From the NCBI GenBank assembly GCA_027576995.1, contig JANBQC010000101.1:1-59553 (forward strand): DNA of 59,553 bases, written 5' to 3'. Of this stretch, positions 46,744 through 57,796 are shown piece after piece. The position numbers were made by a program, and so were the translations under genes. Origin of the DNA: Dimargaris cristalligena (Eukaryota; Kickxellomycota; Dimargaritomycetes; Dimargaritales; Dimargaritaceae). The notes under the pieces were generated by a model. It saw only the letters and a program-made list of their open reading frames with translations. It searched no databases and was not told where the DNA came from. Position 1 is the first letter of the stretch. Each line of letters opens with the position of its first letter.

Positions 46744-49559
46744 ATGTCCTTCCTATCTTCAGCGCTATGCCTCCGCTCGTTACCCCTGACTCGCCCGGCC
46801 CTAGCACTAGCACTAGCACAGAGTGCCTGTCGGTGGTCAGTGCGCCCCACCCCAGGCCCACCGTTCTGTCGCCTCCCTTCCATTCGGTCCATTTCGACAT
46901 ACCCCCCTAGTTGGGCGGCCGCGCTCCTGAAGCGGAACCCCCAATTCAAATCCCTCGATTGGACGGACGTCCAGGCATTCCGAACGATTCTACCCTCACC
47001 CGGCGGGGTCCTCACCTCCATTCGGGACCCAACTAACCCGGACGCCACTACCTCCTCCTCCTCCTCTGCCTCCGTCTCGGCGGACCAGTTGGATTCCCAA
47101 GAGGCCCTCCAGGCCTACAACACCGACTGGCTGAAACTTTACCGGGGCCAAGCCCCGGTGGTCCTTTTCCCCGAGACTACGGCCCACGTGGCGGCCATCC
47201 TCCGCTACTGCCAAGAACACCGCCTCGCGGTGGTACCGCAGGGCGGCAACACGTGCGTGACGGGAGCTAGTGTCCCAGTATTCGACGAACTCATTCTCAA
47301 CTTGGCCAAACTGAACCGGGTCCGGCAATTCGACCCCGTTGGCGGGGTACTGGTCAGTGACGCGGGCTGTATTTTACAGAACCTCGAAGCATACGTGGAG
47401 CCGCGGGGCTTTACCATGCCCCTGGATCTGGCGGCGAAAGGGAGTTGCCAGATCGGGGGCAATGTGGCCACCAACGCCGGGGGCGTGCATTTCCTCAAGT
47501 ACGGGTCGTTGCACGGGTCGGTCCTGGGCTTGGAAGTGGTCCTCCCGTCGGGTGAAGTTATGGATCTATTGTCGACGTTGCGGAAGGATAGTACGGGCTA
47601 CGATCTGAAGCAACTATTTATCGGGGCCGAGGGAACCCTCGGTGTCATTACGGGGGTCGCCCTCCAGACGGCCCCATTTTTGCCCGTAAGCTAAATATAG
47701 TATTGTCACCACTGCCGGTTTGAGGCCAGTGACTGGAGCTGCTGACTGCCATTCTCGCCAGCAATAGGCGTGTAATTTCACCCGTTGTTGGATCTCTTAG
47801 GGTTAGGTCTTAGTCGGACAATGTTATGTAGCGACTATCTCCATAATCTTCATTACACCTAACTACGAATCTGACCCTCATCATTCAGAATTATATGATC
47901 TACCCCAAAACTTGATGTTACCCGTACAGAGCAAGGTTGCCGTATTACTCGGCCTGAACTCGTACAAGCAGGCCCTCGACACGTATGCCCTGGCACAGAA
48001 ACATATATATCAAAATTTATCCGGTAAGTTGCCCCTTGATTATTTTATTTGGATTTGGACTTGGATTGATTTGATGAGTATAAACGATCAAAATAATAAG
48101 TCTTTTAATTTATTGATCGATTTCTGACCCAAACATCATCACCAATACATTAGTTTTAACATTGCCTTGTTTCGTATTATTTTGTACTGCTTTTGTTCAC
48201 CGCTTACCCTGACCAAAAGCGTTTGAATTTTGGGACCGCGAATGCTTCAATTATCTCCTAGAAAGTGGTGCCAATGCCCCTAGTGAGCCGTTCGCCAGCA
48301 CCTACCCCTACTATATTTTGGTAGAAAGCAGTTCCAGCGATGAAGACCAGAACCAGGAAGTATGGATTCGGTATTGTATTAATTTCGTCACATGTCTGTT
48401 TGGTTTAATATATATATAGGTGGCTTTATCGCCTCCCTGTCTGTTTGATGAACAGCCTACGCATGTTAAACTGGGCCCTTTTTATATATTTGCATCTGGT
48501 CTATTGTATTTATTCATTTATTAGAGTCTGAGCAAATTCCTTGATATCCTACTCCAAAACAAACTAATGGGTGACGGAACAATCTCCTTTGACCAGAGTC
48601 AGGTAAATGCGGACTTTATATTATTTCTCAAATTTTCCTTCTATCTATTCACCGACTGGCTAATAATCGCTCGAAACCATGCCTAAATAGTAAATAGTGT
48701 TCGAGTAATAACCCAGCTTTTTAATTTCTTAATGTGGCCTTGGCCCTCTTTGCCAAACACACAACCTCCATCACGTTGGCTAGTTTAACAGGTTATGGGC
48801 CTATCGGGAGTCTATTCCGTCCGCTGTGCTACGCCACCCTTCTTTGGCCTACGATTTGACCCTAGACTACCCCCACTTCTATCAAGTCGTCGAAGTCCTG
48901 CGGGACCGGTTGCGCCAAATGGGGCTTTACGATGGGTACAAAGGTCGGGGCAATGTCCAGGCTATCGCCGGACTTGGGCATTTTGGTGATGGTACGTAAT
49001 GTATTCATTTGTAATTGCTTTCCTGGTACTGTTATTTCCACCATAGCCTAACTATGCGTACTATCGCTCCCCCTTCTCTTCTCTCTCATTCTAATCGAGC
49101 ACCGCCCACTCCCCAAATAATTTTAATCCATGGATTAACTATTATTTATTTGATTATCAAACCGATCTTTATGGGAATAGGGAATATCCATGTATGTGTT
49201 GTAGCCAAGGACCTCAACAAGGAAGTTTTCGAAGCCGTCGAACCGTTCATCTATGAATGGGCAGGTAAAATACCCATATTCGACCACTCTCAATACCCCA
49301 TTTTGCTTATATTATGATAGGTCTCATCGTACAATTAACTTATGCCGGAATATATTAATTATTCCGACTACCTTATCATATTATCTATTTATTTACAGCC
49401 GAACGCGGCGGATCAATTTCTGCGGAGCATGGATTGGGGATACTCAAGGCGCCCTATTTACATTACACTCGGTCCGAAGTAGTAATCCGTACCATGCGCC
49501 AGATCAAAACCGTATTTGATCCACATGGTATCATGAATCCCTACAAAGTGCTGACCTAG
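46744..49559 (+). CDS. D-2-hydroxyglutarate dehydrogenase, mitochondrial
   Basis: Seven exons, 46744-47685, 47930-48023, 48220-48359, 48525-48602, 48784-48991, 49181-49264 and 49399-49559, give 568 residues with consistent phases. For exon 5 the acceptor GGCTAG|TTTAAC, not the nearer TTAACAG, restores the frame. Residues 1-52 form a mitochondrial presequence rich in Ser, Arg and Leu without acidic residues. The FAD-binding PCMH domain follows with [40 protein letters not shown] and [20 protein letters not shown]. The C-terminal domain has [34 protein letters not shown] and AEHGLG, then [11 protein letters not shown]. These match human D2HGDH closely, so it oxidises D-2-hydroxyglutarate (possibly also D-lactate) and passes electrons to ETF or a related acceptor. 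A short Ser run near residue 105 is an insertion. Other D-lactate dehydrogenases of the VAO family are the alternative. Confidence 0.93.
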
Positions 49560-51741
49560 TCTGTCACGTAGCTTATGGATCTTCATGTCCATAATATTTC
49601 TTCTTTCTTTTGAAATAGGACTAACCCATGTATCGATAATACTGAAAAGTGTCTCCGAGGGAAACAACGGAAGTAATATGTACCCAGGCAATGAACCAGA
49701 TTCAAGATATTACTTGTCGTTGGCTACATCTGAACAGCCTTGTCATACTAAATGATTGGTCACACCCATATTGGTAGTATTTATCAAACTGGTTAGTTGA
49801 TAAATTCAAGCGGATTTCCGCTGGAATCATTTAATTAGGTGACACAGGAAGAAGCTCTGCCCGATTGTGCAATGTATACCACATTTAGTTACTGAAATCT
49901 TTCCAGTGAAGAACCGCTATGATTAAATTATATTTCATATGGGGAATGTTAATATCGCCATTTCCTTATATGTATTAAATTACTATGGCTGTCGCGATGG
50001 TTAACCATTCTTAGTCCGATAAGGGTCCACGTGGATAAATTTCTACCTGTTATGGCACCGGGAGTACTCTCAAGTAATGCCCACTTACTTGGCAGATATG
50101 GAGGATAGTAAGAGAGGCAACATCATATAGTGCTAGGTACACACTCACTGTCAGGGGGTGCGCATATGGGGATTTATTAGATAAATAAGAAGGTATAGTG
50201 GTGTCCAATGGTGACATTTGGGGGTAGGTATTGGAGAGTCTTATGGCACCAAGCATCTCCGTGGGAAGGGGGTATGGTATAATCTGGTTTAATAGGGGCA
50301 AAATACACAGAAAGGCCTCAACCCTATTGGGCCAGATTAGCAGGTGTAATATTTCAAGTAGAACATAGTCTTTAAGCCTCCTAATTCCAGCTGGCTGAGT
50401 ACACAAGGGACTTAGTGACTGGAAACCCATAGGTTTAATGTAATTTCAGAGAAATGGATAGTAAGCTGGAGGTAGTTGTTGTCTAAGTTAACTACTATTA
50501 GTCCATCAAGAGTCCTGAGGACAGGCTTCTAATAGTAGGCAGGGTTTAGACTTAGCTAAGCAGGATACTAGCATCAGGTATAGGGCAAAGCACCACCTAA
50601 TAGAGGCTAGTAGTAGGTATATACAAGGGCTATGTAAGGAGCATATTTACTAGTTGGTACAAGGGGAAGTGAGTATATATAGAGTTGATTAGGAGTAAAC
50701 TAGGGGTAGGAATAAGCTAGGGAATCTAACTAGTCCTAATGGGGCCTGGTTATATATATGTGGGGATACCTTTAGAGGGAGGTCCCAAGGGAAGAATACT
50801 ACTAAGACTAAGGTATAGGTAAATAGGCCAGCCATACAGCCACTAGTATCTGGAAGACTCTGATGGTAACTGGAAGAGACTTAGGTATCAGCACTTGAGT
50901 AATTAGTATAAAGAGGTGGAGTCTAGATAGGGGAAGGGTTATAAAATATAGGATGATCCCCTGTCAAGAACTGAACTCAAATCCTTGAAAACTGAACTTT
51001 ATTTGAAAAGATAGGTAATAAAAAGGGAAAGGTGATGATAGACTTGCCATTCCAAGAGGTGGCAGCAAGGGGGAGTATTTATACTCAAAAGAGGAAGCCT
51101 AAATGAAAAGATAGATGAATAATAGAGAAAGGGAGAGAAGGTCCCGGAAGATTGGATGACTAAGCAAAGGGAAAGGGAAGGGAGTTTCCAGACAATAATA
51201 TTAGTCATCACAAAGGATAAGTAATACTTGGGTAACCAATAAATTTAATGTGAAATAATAGAAGGGAAAAAGGGAAAGGGAGAAAGCTATTTTTAACTGT
51301 ACTTTGAAAAGGGGTGCAATCGGGCCAGGGGCAGTGTGAATGCAGGGGTACAGTCTGGTGAGGGGCAGGGGCTCTTTTACTTGTCAGGGGTGTACTTCCA
51401 ATAAGTGCAAAAAATGGATTAAAAATAAAAGTAGGTAAAAAATGTGGTAGATTCACCATAACTGGGCTCCCCTGGGACCAGTTCAGCTCTTTAGCTTATT
51501 TCCTACCCCTAAAGTTTACCCTAATAAACTCATTATATGCTCACCCCTCATATTAGCCAGTAAGTGTGCCTGCTACACATCCCTTGCATATTCCTGCACT
51601 TATCCTTTATTAGTTAGTACTGATCCCTCCCTAACACTAGTAGCCTGCTCAGCCGAGCCTGAGCCAACCTATCATTAGAAGCCTATCCCTGGGACTCTTG
51701 ATGGACTAAGAGTGGTTAACCTAGGTGACACTGTTAAAAGT

Positions 51742-51837
51742 CTATATGAGAGAGGTATAACTTAGCTGTATAATAAAAAATCCATTACTGTGGCAATTAT
51801 TATTGGTTAAAAATGACTGCCTTGCCTATTCTCCTAT
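51742..51837 (+). mobile_element. diverged partial MITE copy
   Basis: Shares TAGCTGTATAATAAAAAATC, CATTACTGTGGC and TATTGGTTAAAAATGA with the first 88 bases of the 144-bp element. It lies directly head-to-tail before the full copy at 51838. Confidence 0.55.
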
Positions 51838-51981
51838 ATATGGGAGTAGTTCAGCAAGGCTGTATAACAAAAAATCCATTTGATGAGGCAAATACTACTG
51901 GTTGAAAATAAACATCCCACCGAATTTTCCATACACATATTAGTTAAACCCTTATACAACCAAGTTGAACTTCACCCATAT
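51838..51981 (+). mobile_element. 144-bp MITE-like element, copy 2
   Basis: Starts ATATGGGAGTAGTTCAGC and ends TTGAACTTCACCCATAT. The interior has GGCTGTATAACAAAAAATCC, TTTGATGAGGCAAA and ACTACTGGTT. Length is identical to copies 1 and 3. A further right-end fragment (GGTCAAATTTCACCCATAT) follows within about 40 bases. Confidence 0.8.
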
Positions 51982-52393
51982 CTATCATTAAAGACTTTAT
52001 ACAGATGGGTCAAATTTCACCCATATTAAAACTGTACTACTGACCATTGCTGCCCATACTGCTATATCCAGTCTCCTCTATCTGCATCACAATGGCTATC
52101 CATCTTCCCAACAAATTAATCTTATTATGTCCATTCAAACCCATTTCCATTTGGCAATATACTGCCCTATAAATTCTACTTATGATAATGGATATTTCAG
52201 TCCCATGCTTATCAGTTAGAATATATTACCTGCCCTTCCCTCACCTTCTTAAACATTACAATTGTGTATGTGGTACTACTTTATTTGGTTAAGCTATAGT
52301 AATACTATTTTAAGGCCACCTGCCAGTTTGTCAAACTACTAGGTTATAGATAAAACACAGGTATATAATCTACAATTCAGAGATACACACCCT

Positions 52394-53298
52394 TTAAGCC
52401 ACACTGGCCTTCTTGAGAATATCTTTGACCATGGGCGAGGTTGGGTTACACATAGCCTTGGGTATGGCAGGGTGAATCAGGATGCACTTCCTCCACACCT
52501 GAACATTGGGTAGGTCTGAAATATCAATTTCAGCAAATCTGTGGACCACCACCCAGCTGAAGTTGATGATATCAGCTAAACTATACTGGTTGTTCACTAA
52601 GTAGTCCTTATTAGCCAAACAACTCTTGAGCACACCATACAGGCAGTGGGTCTCATTGGTGTAGCAGGTGATGCCATACTTATTTACTTCAGGAGTGGTG
52701 TGTTGGAAATGACCAGCCTGGCCCTGCATGGGTCCAATCCCACCCATCTGAAACATGATCCACTGGGTCACTTCAGACTGGAGTTTGGGGTCAGTGGGCC
52801 ACAGCTTGTGCTTGTGGTCATAATGTTCACCCAGCCAGAGCAGAATGGCCCCAGACTCAAAAATGGGGAAGTCACCATGATTGTTGATTGATAATGGTGG
52901 GAATGCATCTGTTGGGGTTGATCTTGAGGAACCACTCCTCTTTCTGTATGTTGGTACTAATGTTGAGGGGCTTGAGTTCATAGGGGATTCTGAGCTCCTC
53001 CAGGGCAATGGTCACCTTCCATCCATTGGGGGTGGCTACATAGTTTTGGGAATAGCAAGGAAGCATACCACATAGATAATCTGGTTGGGACTCAGAATTA
53101 GCAATTGGTTGTAATGGAATAGCATATCACCCATAGCTGGGTCTATGACAGACATGGGTACCAGCAGTCTGAGCCGGGCACCTTGGTAAGACAGGGTCGA
53201 TTACTTTTGCTAAAATAGAACTGCAACAGAAACATCATCACTACCAACTTACTGGCAGTGTAGAGAGGGATGGGGGCTTTGGAAGTGGACAAAGACAT
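52394..53298 (-). pseudogene. frameshifted glutathione S-transferase (Ure2/GTT-like)
   Basis: Exon 1 (53298-53253, MSLSTSKAPIPLYTA) joins exon 2 (53035-52394) through GCCA|GTAAGT and ATGTAG|CC, giving TPNGWKVTIALEELRIPYEL followed by EEWFLKINPN, the N-terminal GST fold of bacterial YfcG/Ure2-like enzymes. About 140 bases into exon 2, near 52886-52900 (a TCAA-rich repeat), the frame shifts by one base. The rest (NHGDFPIFESGAILLWLGEH, then QWIMFQMGGIGPMQGQAGHF, NQYSLADI and a C-terminal KASVA) continues in another frame to a normal end. No intron can account for one base. The usual NPNGRIP is NPNRCIP here, consistent with G-to-A and C-to-T decay. The gene lies in the CpG-depleted block. It is either a young pseudogene or a sequencing indel in an otherwise intact gene of about 227 residues. 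Confidence 0.75.
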
Positions 53299-54413
53299 AG
53301 TTGTGTATAACTTAGAACAGAGCAATGAAAGTGTGTGGTAGGTAAGGTATTTCAGGTGTAGTTGAAGACTGGTGAATGGTGATGGTTAAGATATTGGTTA
53401 ATTTCTGGAATATGGGTGGACATGGTTTTATACTCAATGTACAGAGACTGGTTACAAGGTACATCATGATAGGGTAACCTATATAATAGAATGTAGTGGT
53501 TCAGATGATGATAATCTTGGTCTCACATCCATTTGGACCATTAAATCAAGGTGGTCAATTGCATATATCAACACCTTTCATTGTGATAATATTAATCAAA
53601 GGGGCCCATTACTAATCTCCCCATGAAACTTAGTCGGAAAATCTATTGGAAGACCAATTCATCCTTGATTTTGTATTCAATTTTGACTTTTAAAAAATAA
53701 CAGAATACTATTAAGTGACTATAACCTACATCAGTGTGACCTAAAAAAATTGTCTTAAGGTGGGATATTAGTAAGCCTCTGACCTCCGGAAGAGAGCTCG
53801 GCTTACAAATGCACCATTTAATAGTAAATATTACCCTTATAACTGGGTGATAGGATATCATAGGCTTACTAAGCTGACAAGCATATTTGGGAAATAATTG
53901 TATAGAATTACTAGGTTTTCAAAATTTCCTGCTTGACTTATTAGGGTCTTTTCTATTTTTTCCTAGATATGCATAGTACCTTATATTGCAGTTAAAAATG
54001 TTAAAACTATGATGGATTATGTCAAATGAAAAGAAACATGTATTAATCCATAGTTAACCTGCATGATATGGGAGAAGTTTATTCAGGCTGTATAATGAAA
54101 AATCCATTGGATGAGACCAATATTACTGGTTAAAAGCTATTCTCACATATATTCACCTATACATATATTATGTACAGCCTTATACAGCTGGTTTGAATTT
54201 CACCCATATGGTCCCTAATGGAAATGACACACTTTCATTTAGTAAGACTAAATCTACATAGTTATCCTGGCATGAAATACCACCACAAACAAACCCAATA
54301 TTTTGCATGTAACCAAGGGCGTCATAAATAATATATACTTATGCAACAAAGATATAACAGAATAGGACCAGACGGCTCATCTTAACCATTTAGAAATTGT
54401 ACTTCTTTTTTTT
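53299..54413. other. CpG-poor spacer with a MITE
   Basis: Continuation of the CpG-depleted block, ending near 54.3 kb. AT-rich, no gene seen. The 144-bp element lies at 54066-54209. Confidence 0.5.
54066..54209 (+). mobile_element. 144-bp MITE-like element, copy 3
   Basis: Starts ATATGGGAGAAGTTTATTC and ends TTTGAATTTCACCCATAT. The inner part has CAGGCTGTATAATGAAAAAT, CCATTGGATGAGACC and TATTACTGGTTAAAA. Same length and orientation as copy 2. Confidence 0.8.
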
Positions 54414-54928
54414 TTATCTCAGCCATGAAATTTTGAATACCAACGGGACACTGATTGGGCCGTCCGGCTCCGGAGCCCGCGGCTGCCTTTTTTTTTTGGT
54501 AAAACGACGATCGAAAAAGTTGTAAAATTAGTTATAGTACAAAATCAGCTGCCCCAGGACACTATGCAAAATATGGGTACCGTTTTTAAAGTTGGAGAAG
54601 TTTCGGATGACGGCCGCATTGATATTAGCCAAACTGCCGCGGATATTGGCGTTGAATTAGGCGATGACTTTATCGAATTAGTCCACGCTGATTTCGGAGG
54701 TATCGCCACCGCCCCATCACTGTCCCCTTCGAACCCGTTTTCGTTAAGAATCGTGAGAATCAGATCGTAGTTGTTGATGAGCAAAATTAAGATGGCCTCA
54801 CCTGGTCATTGAAGCCCTCGCTGATGCGTAGGAGCATTGCCTCAAGTTCGTTGCTAAGCCGGCGTGCACTAATATAAAGTGGAAGTTCAATAAACCGGAT
54901 TGGATCATTTTTTGAAAGTGTATTAGTT
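54414..54928 (-). pseudogene. VPS52 C-terminal pseudogene fragment
   Basis: Minus-strand reading yields ISARRLSNELEAMLLRISEG then FNDQ, a break, then LINNYDLILTIL, a frame change, and finally NIRGSLANINAAVIRNFSNF, KNGTHILHSVLGQLILYYN and FYNFFDRRF. These match, in order, the C-terminal third of Vps52, a subunit of the GARP tethering complex at the trans-Golgi (compare LINNYDMML and FTNFRNGTSI in human). At least three in-frame TAA codons and two frame breaks destroy it. Between FNDQ and AILILLINNYD lie only the five bases GTGAG, which look like the remains of an intron. The 5' edge coincides with a possible acceptor (TTATCAG). No intact VPS52 is in the window, so this is probably a duplicated, decayed copy. 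Confidence 0.8.
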
Positions 54929-55808
54929 CTGATAATTGGTAAAATTATTGAGGTGGGCTGTCGCGTTGGTTAATCAACCTTGACCTGGTTCCACCTCGTA
55001 CACTCCCTTGACAATACCAGATGTCTTCCAACACCTCCATGCCTTTGATAGAAACCAGCAACGTATCGAATGTGTCATTTATCTATTTATATACCTACTA
55101 TTTGCTTGATGGCTACCAGACGGGCATCCCATCCTGCCCCATCCGCGTGTATAACTCTCCTTTATAGGAGTGGCCCAGCGTATATAACAGGGGCCACTCG
55201 GCTCTTTTATTTCCTTAACTGAGTTATGCTTATTTATGATCTAATAAACCCTTTACACCCCTCTCCCACTTAAGCCAGTAAGCCGGTTTATGGCATCCCC
55301 TGATTACTGTCACCTCCCCCCTTCTCCCCGCGCCTTACCGATTACGCCTCGTCTACCACCAGCCCTTGCACCACCCTGCATAGTCCAAGCCTAAGGCATA
55401 TCCTTCCGGATAGGCTAACTCGGGATATCGGGTGCCATTCAATATATATATATACTTGAAAACCTTACATAACCGGGCCAAATTTCACTCATGTGTATAA
55501 TGAAACCTTTATAGAGAAAGCTTAGTTTTATTTTATTAGAAGTGTATTATACATCATCTCTTGTACATTTCGTCCATTATTTTATATAGTTGTGTTGATT
55601 GTAGTCCAGTTTAATTATGTACATGTAATAAAAACTATCTAATCAACCAGTAATAATATTAAATTCCTCGTCTGACCAAATAGGTTTGAAATTTTATTGG
55701 AAATCATGATATCGCGAATGTCATTCAACTTCCTGTCCAAAAGATACTAGCTATCCTTGAAACCCCTCACTTTTAAATAATCCGTATGGGTAGAGTAGTG
55801 CCAATCCG
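54929..55808. other. intergenic
   Basis: Sequence with normal CpG content between the VPS52 remnant and unknown gene B. A short right-end fragment of the MITE (GGGCCAAATTTCACTCATG) lies near 55475-55495 and a TA tract at 55443-55455. No gene was seen. Confidence 0.5.
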
Positions 55809-57645
55809 CTATTCCCGTCCTTTACGGCCCAGTAGGGCGGTCCTCTTAAGACTTTTATTTAGTCGTTTTAAGATTTTGAACCGCGGCCTCGTCTTTTTTT
55901 CTTCCTCTCGGTTTTCCAATAGCCGGATCCAGTTGCGGTAAAATTCGGAAGATCTTACGAAATTGTAATACATCATAAGCCAAGTCCTTGGTGTTAATTT
56001 CCAAGTGTCCTTGGGGAAAATCTCCGGATTTTTTAGTACCACTTGGGGAACAGTCACGAAGAGATGTCCCCTGGTATCCAGCCATTGGTAATCGTTATTT
56101 AAGTAGGGTATTGGTTTCCATGGGGTGAAGATAGTGGGCAACTCTCGATGGGGGCTCGCCGCGAGCGATGCCCCCGGGAACAAAGTCGACCATTGGGTTC
56201 GCAAGAACAGCGCGGACTCTTCCAAATGGCTATTATCCAGACCATTTAGGAACCGGAGGAAATAGACTTGGAACTGCGGGTCCTGGGGAGCTAGCCAACG
56301 CTGCTCATAGTACATGTAGGGTAGGACGGCGACCAAATGGTCTACCCGTTGATTCATAACGGCGAGGATAGCGACAAACCCAGCGTGTTTGGTAACTAGT
56401 TCGAGAACCCGGTACACCCGGCGTTTAGAGCCACGGGGGGCACGTACCGCATATTCGCTGGCAATCCGGAAATATTTGATGATTTCGGCCCAGTTGGAGT
56501 CGTCCGTATCGGACCGACCTTCACTGCTCGGCGGTAAGGGAAATGCAAATAATGTGGCAGATAATATCATTTTCGGCGACAGTGGCGATGCTGATGACGA
56601 CAATGTTGATGACTTCAGGTAATGTTGCCAGAGACCAATGGTGATAATTTGGTCGAATATTTCTTCAAAGAAACTATGGACCATGTTAAAACTACCCAAT
56701 ATATCAGTTACTAGTTCATCGCCGACGGCCGGGCGTCCCAATTTCAACTCCGGCAATCTCATTTTTTTATCGACGGAAGAGAGCCACTGAATTAAGTCAG
56801 CCAACATGGTCCCCGTCGCCTGGCTGGCCAAGGGGAATTCGGTTTCGAAAGTTTCCCAAGTCAGCGAACTAAGTCGAGCATCCTGGCGCTCATTCTTGAT
56901 CAACAAGATATGGCCAAAATTGGTTTTCATGAAAGTGTTGTACTTCGACAGTTGAGAACGGTCTTCACTAGTGGCGTCGAATTCGTCGCCCTCCTCATAA
57001 ACCCGGTAGAGAATGTCTTCGAATGCCTCGATCTCCTTGCTCAGATGGTGTAAGTAGATATCCCAGCTTTCCGCGGGAGCGACAGCGAACCACAAGGGGA
57101 GGTATCGGTCACAGGTCGCCTGGCTTACTAATATACTTCCCATGCGACTGGAGTGGTATTCCCAGTCGTCTATTATCTAGGGGGGCGAGCATTAGGTCGG
57201 GTGTGATGCAGGAGGGTGGTCATAGGTAAAAAGCAGTTAGAGGTATCAAAGAGAATCAAGTAATTAGTGCTAATTATAACCAAGTAGTCGTGGTGGAATT
57301 AGGGCAATAGTACAAGACCTTCTAATACTAAAGGTATATGGCTTGAAGGGCATCAATTGCCAGGGTCACCATTAGTGATATAGATTGCTCCATTTAAATG
57401 GGGGTGGGTGGGAAAGAAAGGTGGCAATATGGACGTACATGTTGTGGATCGTAGGGGCTCACATATCCTAGCGGGGTCGGTGGTCTGTTGGGGGGCATTG
57501 GGGTGAAATAATTTACGGGCCCCTGCGGAGGGCGAATATTCTGCACACCACCAATGTCCGAACATGTCTCGCTTCGTGCATCGGTATTCTCTGCACCCAC
57601 GGCGGAAAGGACTATTAGGCTGAAAATGAAGACTGGAAACCTCAT
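55809..57645 (-). CDS. unknown protein B, predicted secreted (novel family)
   Basis: Two exons on the minus strand, 57645-57439 and 57176-55809, give 524 residues. The donor CAACAT|GTACGT and acceptor CCCCTAG|ATA are in phase 0. The joined frame adds IIDDWEYHSSR before MGSILVSQ, where a second ATG (57143) could also start. Residues 1-18 (MRFPVFIFSLIVLSAVGA) are a strong signal peptide. A Pro-rich linker (GPVNYFTPMPPNRPPTP) and a helical-looking body of about 440 residues follow. Landmarks shared in order with unknown protein A are LWFAVAPAESW, FMKTNFGHILL, ETFETEFPLASQATGTMLAD, LKLG, IGLWQHYL, QRWLAPQDP, FLRFLNGLDNSHLEE and QWLDTRGHLFVTV. The C-terminus is basic (KILKRLNKSLKRTALLGRKG). No domain was recognised. 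The signal-peptide exon could instead be a separate small gene if the splice is wrong. Confidence 0.65.
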
Positions 57646-57796
57646 GGGTATAAAAAAAATGGAAAAGTGACGGCTATAGATATGGGGATATGAGTACCCT
57701 TTAAGACACGGCGTACGGTAAGAAACTACTCATACTAAAACACTTTCAAGAAAATAATAAAGAGCAAAGTAATTGCCGGGATTGGCCATAAATATA

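Larger units (their letters stand above)
49560..52393. other. gene-free region entering a CpG-depleted block
   Basis: No intact gene. From about 50.3 kb the CpG dinucleotide almost vanishes, and the sequence becomes rich in CTA/TAG words with long runs of purine-rich plus strand (51.0-51.4 kb). A decayed transposon is possible but no protein remnant could be named. MITE copies occupy 51742-51981. Confidence 0.5.

Noticed and set aside
50050..50430. 126-codon minus-strand frame that might be a retrotransposon remnant
   Set aside because: I could not identify any conserved integrase, protease or reverse-transcriptase motif in it.
54414..54800. Reassigned TAA codons (altered genetic code) explaining the in-frame TAA in the VPS52-like sequence
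   Set aside because: Other genes here end in TAA at the expected place (for example the CNOT11-like gene and the epimerase), and the VPS52 copy also has frame breaks, so decay is simpler.
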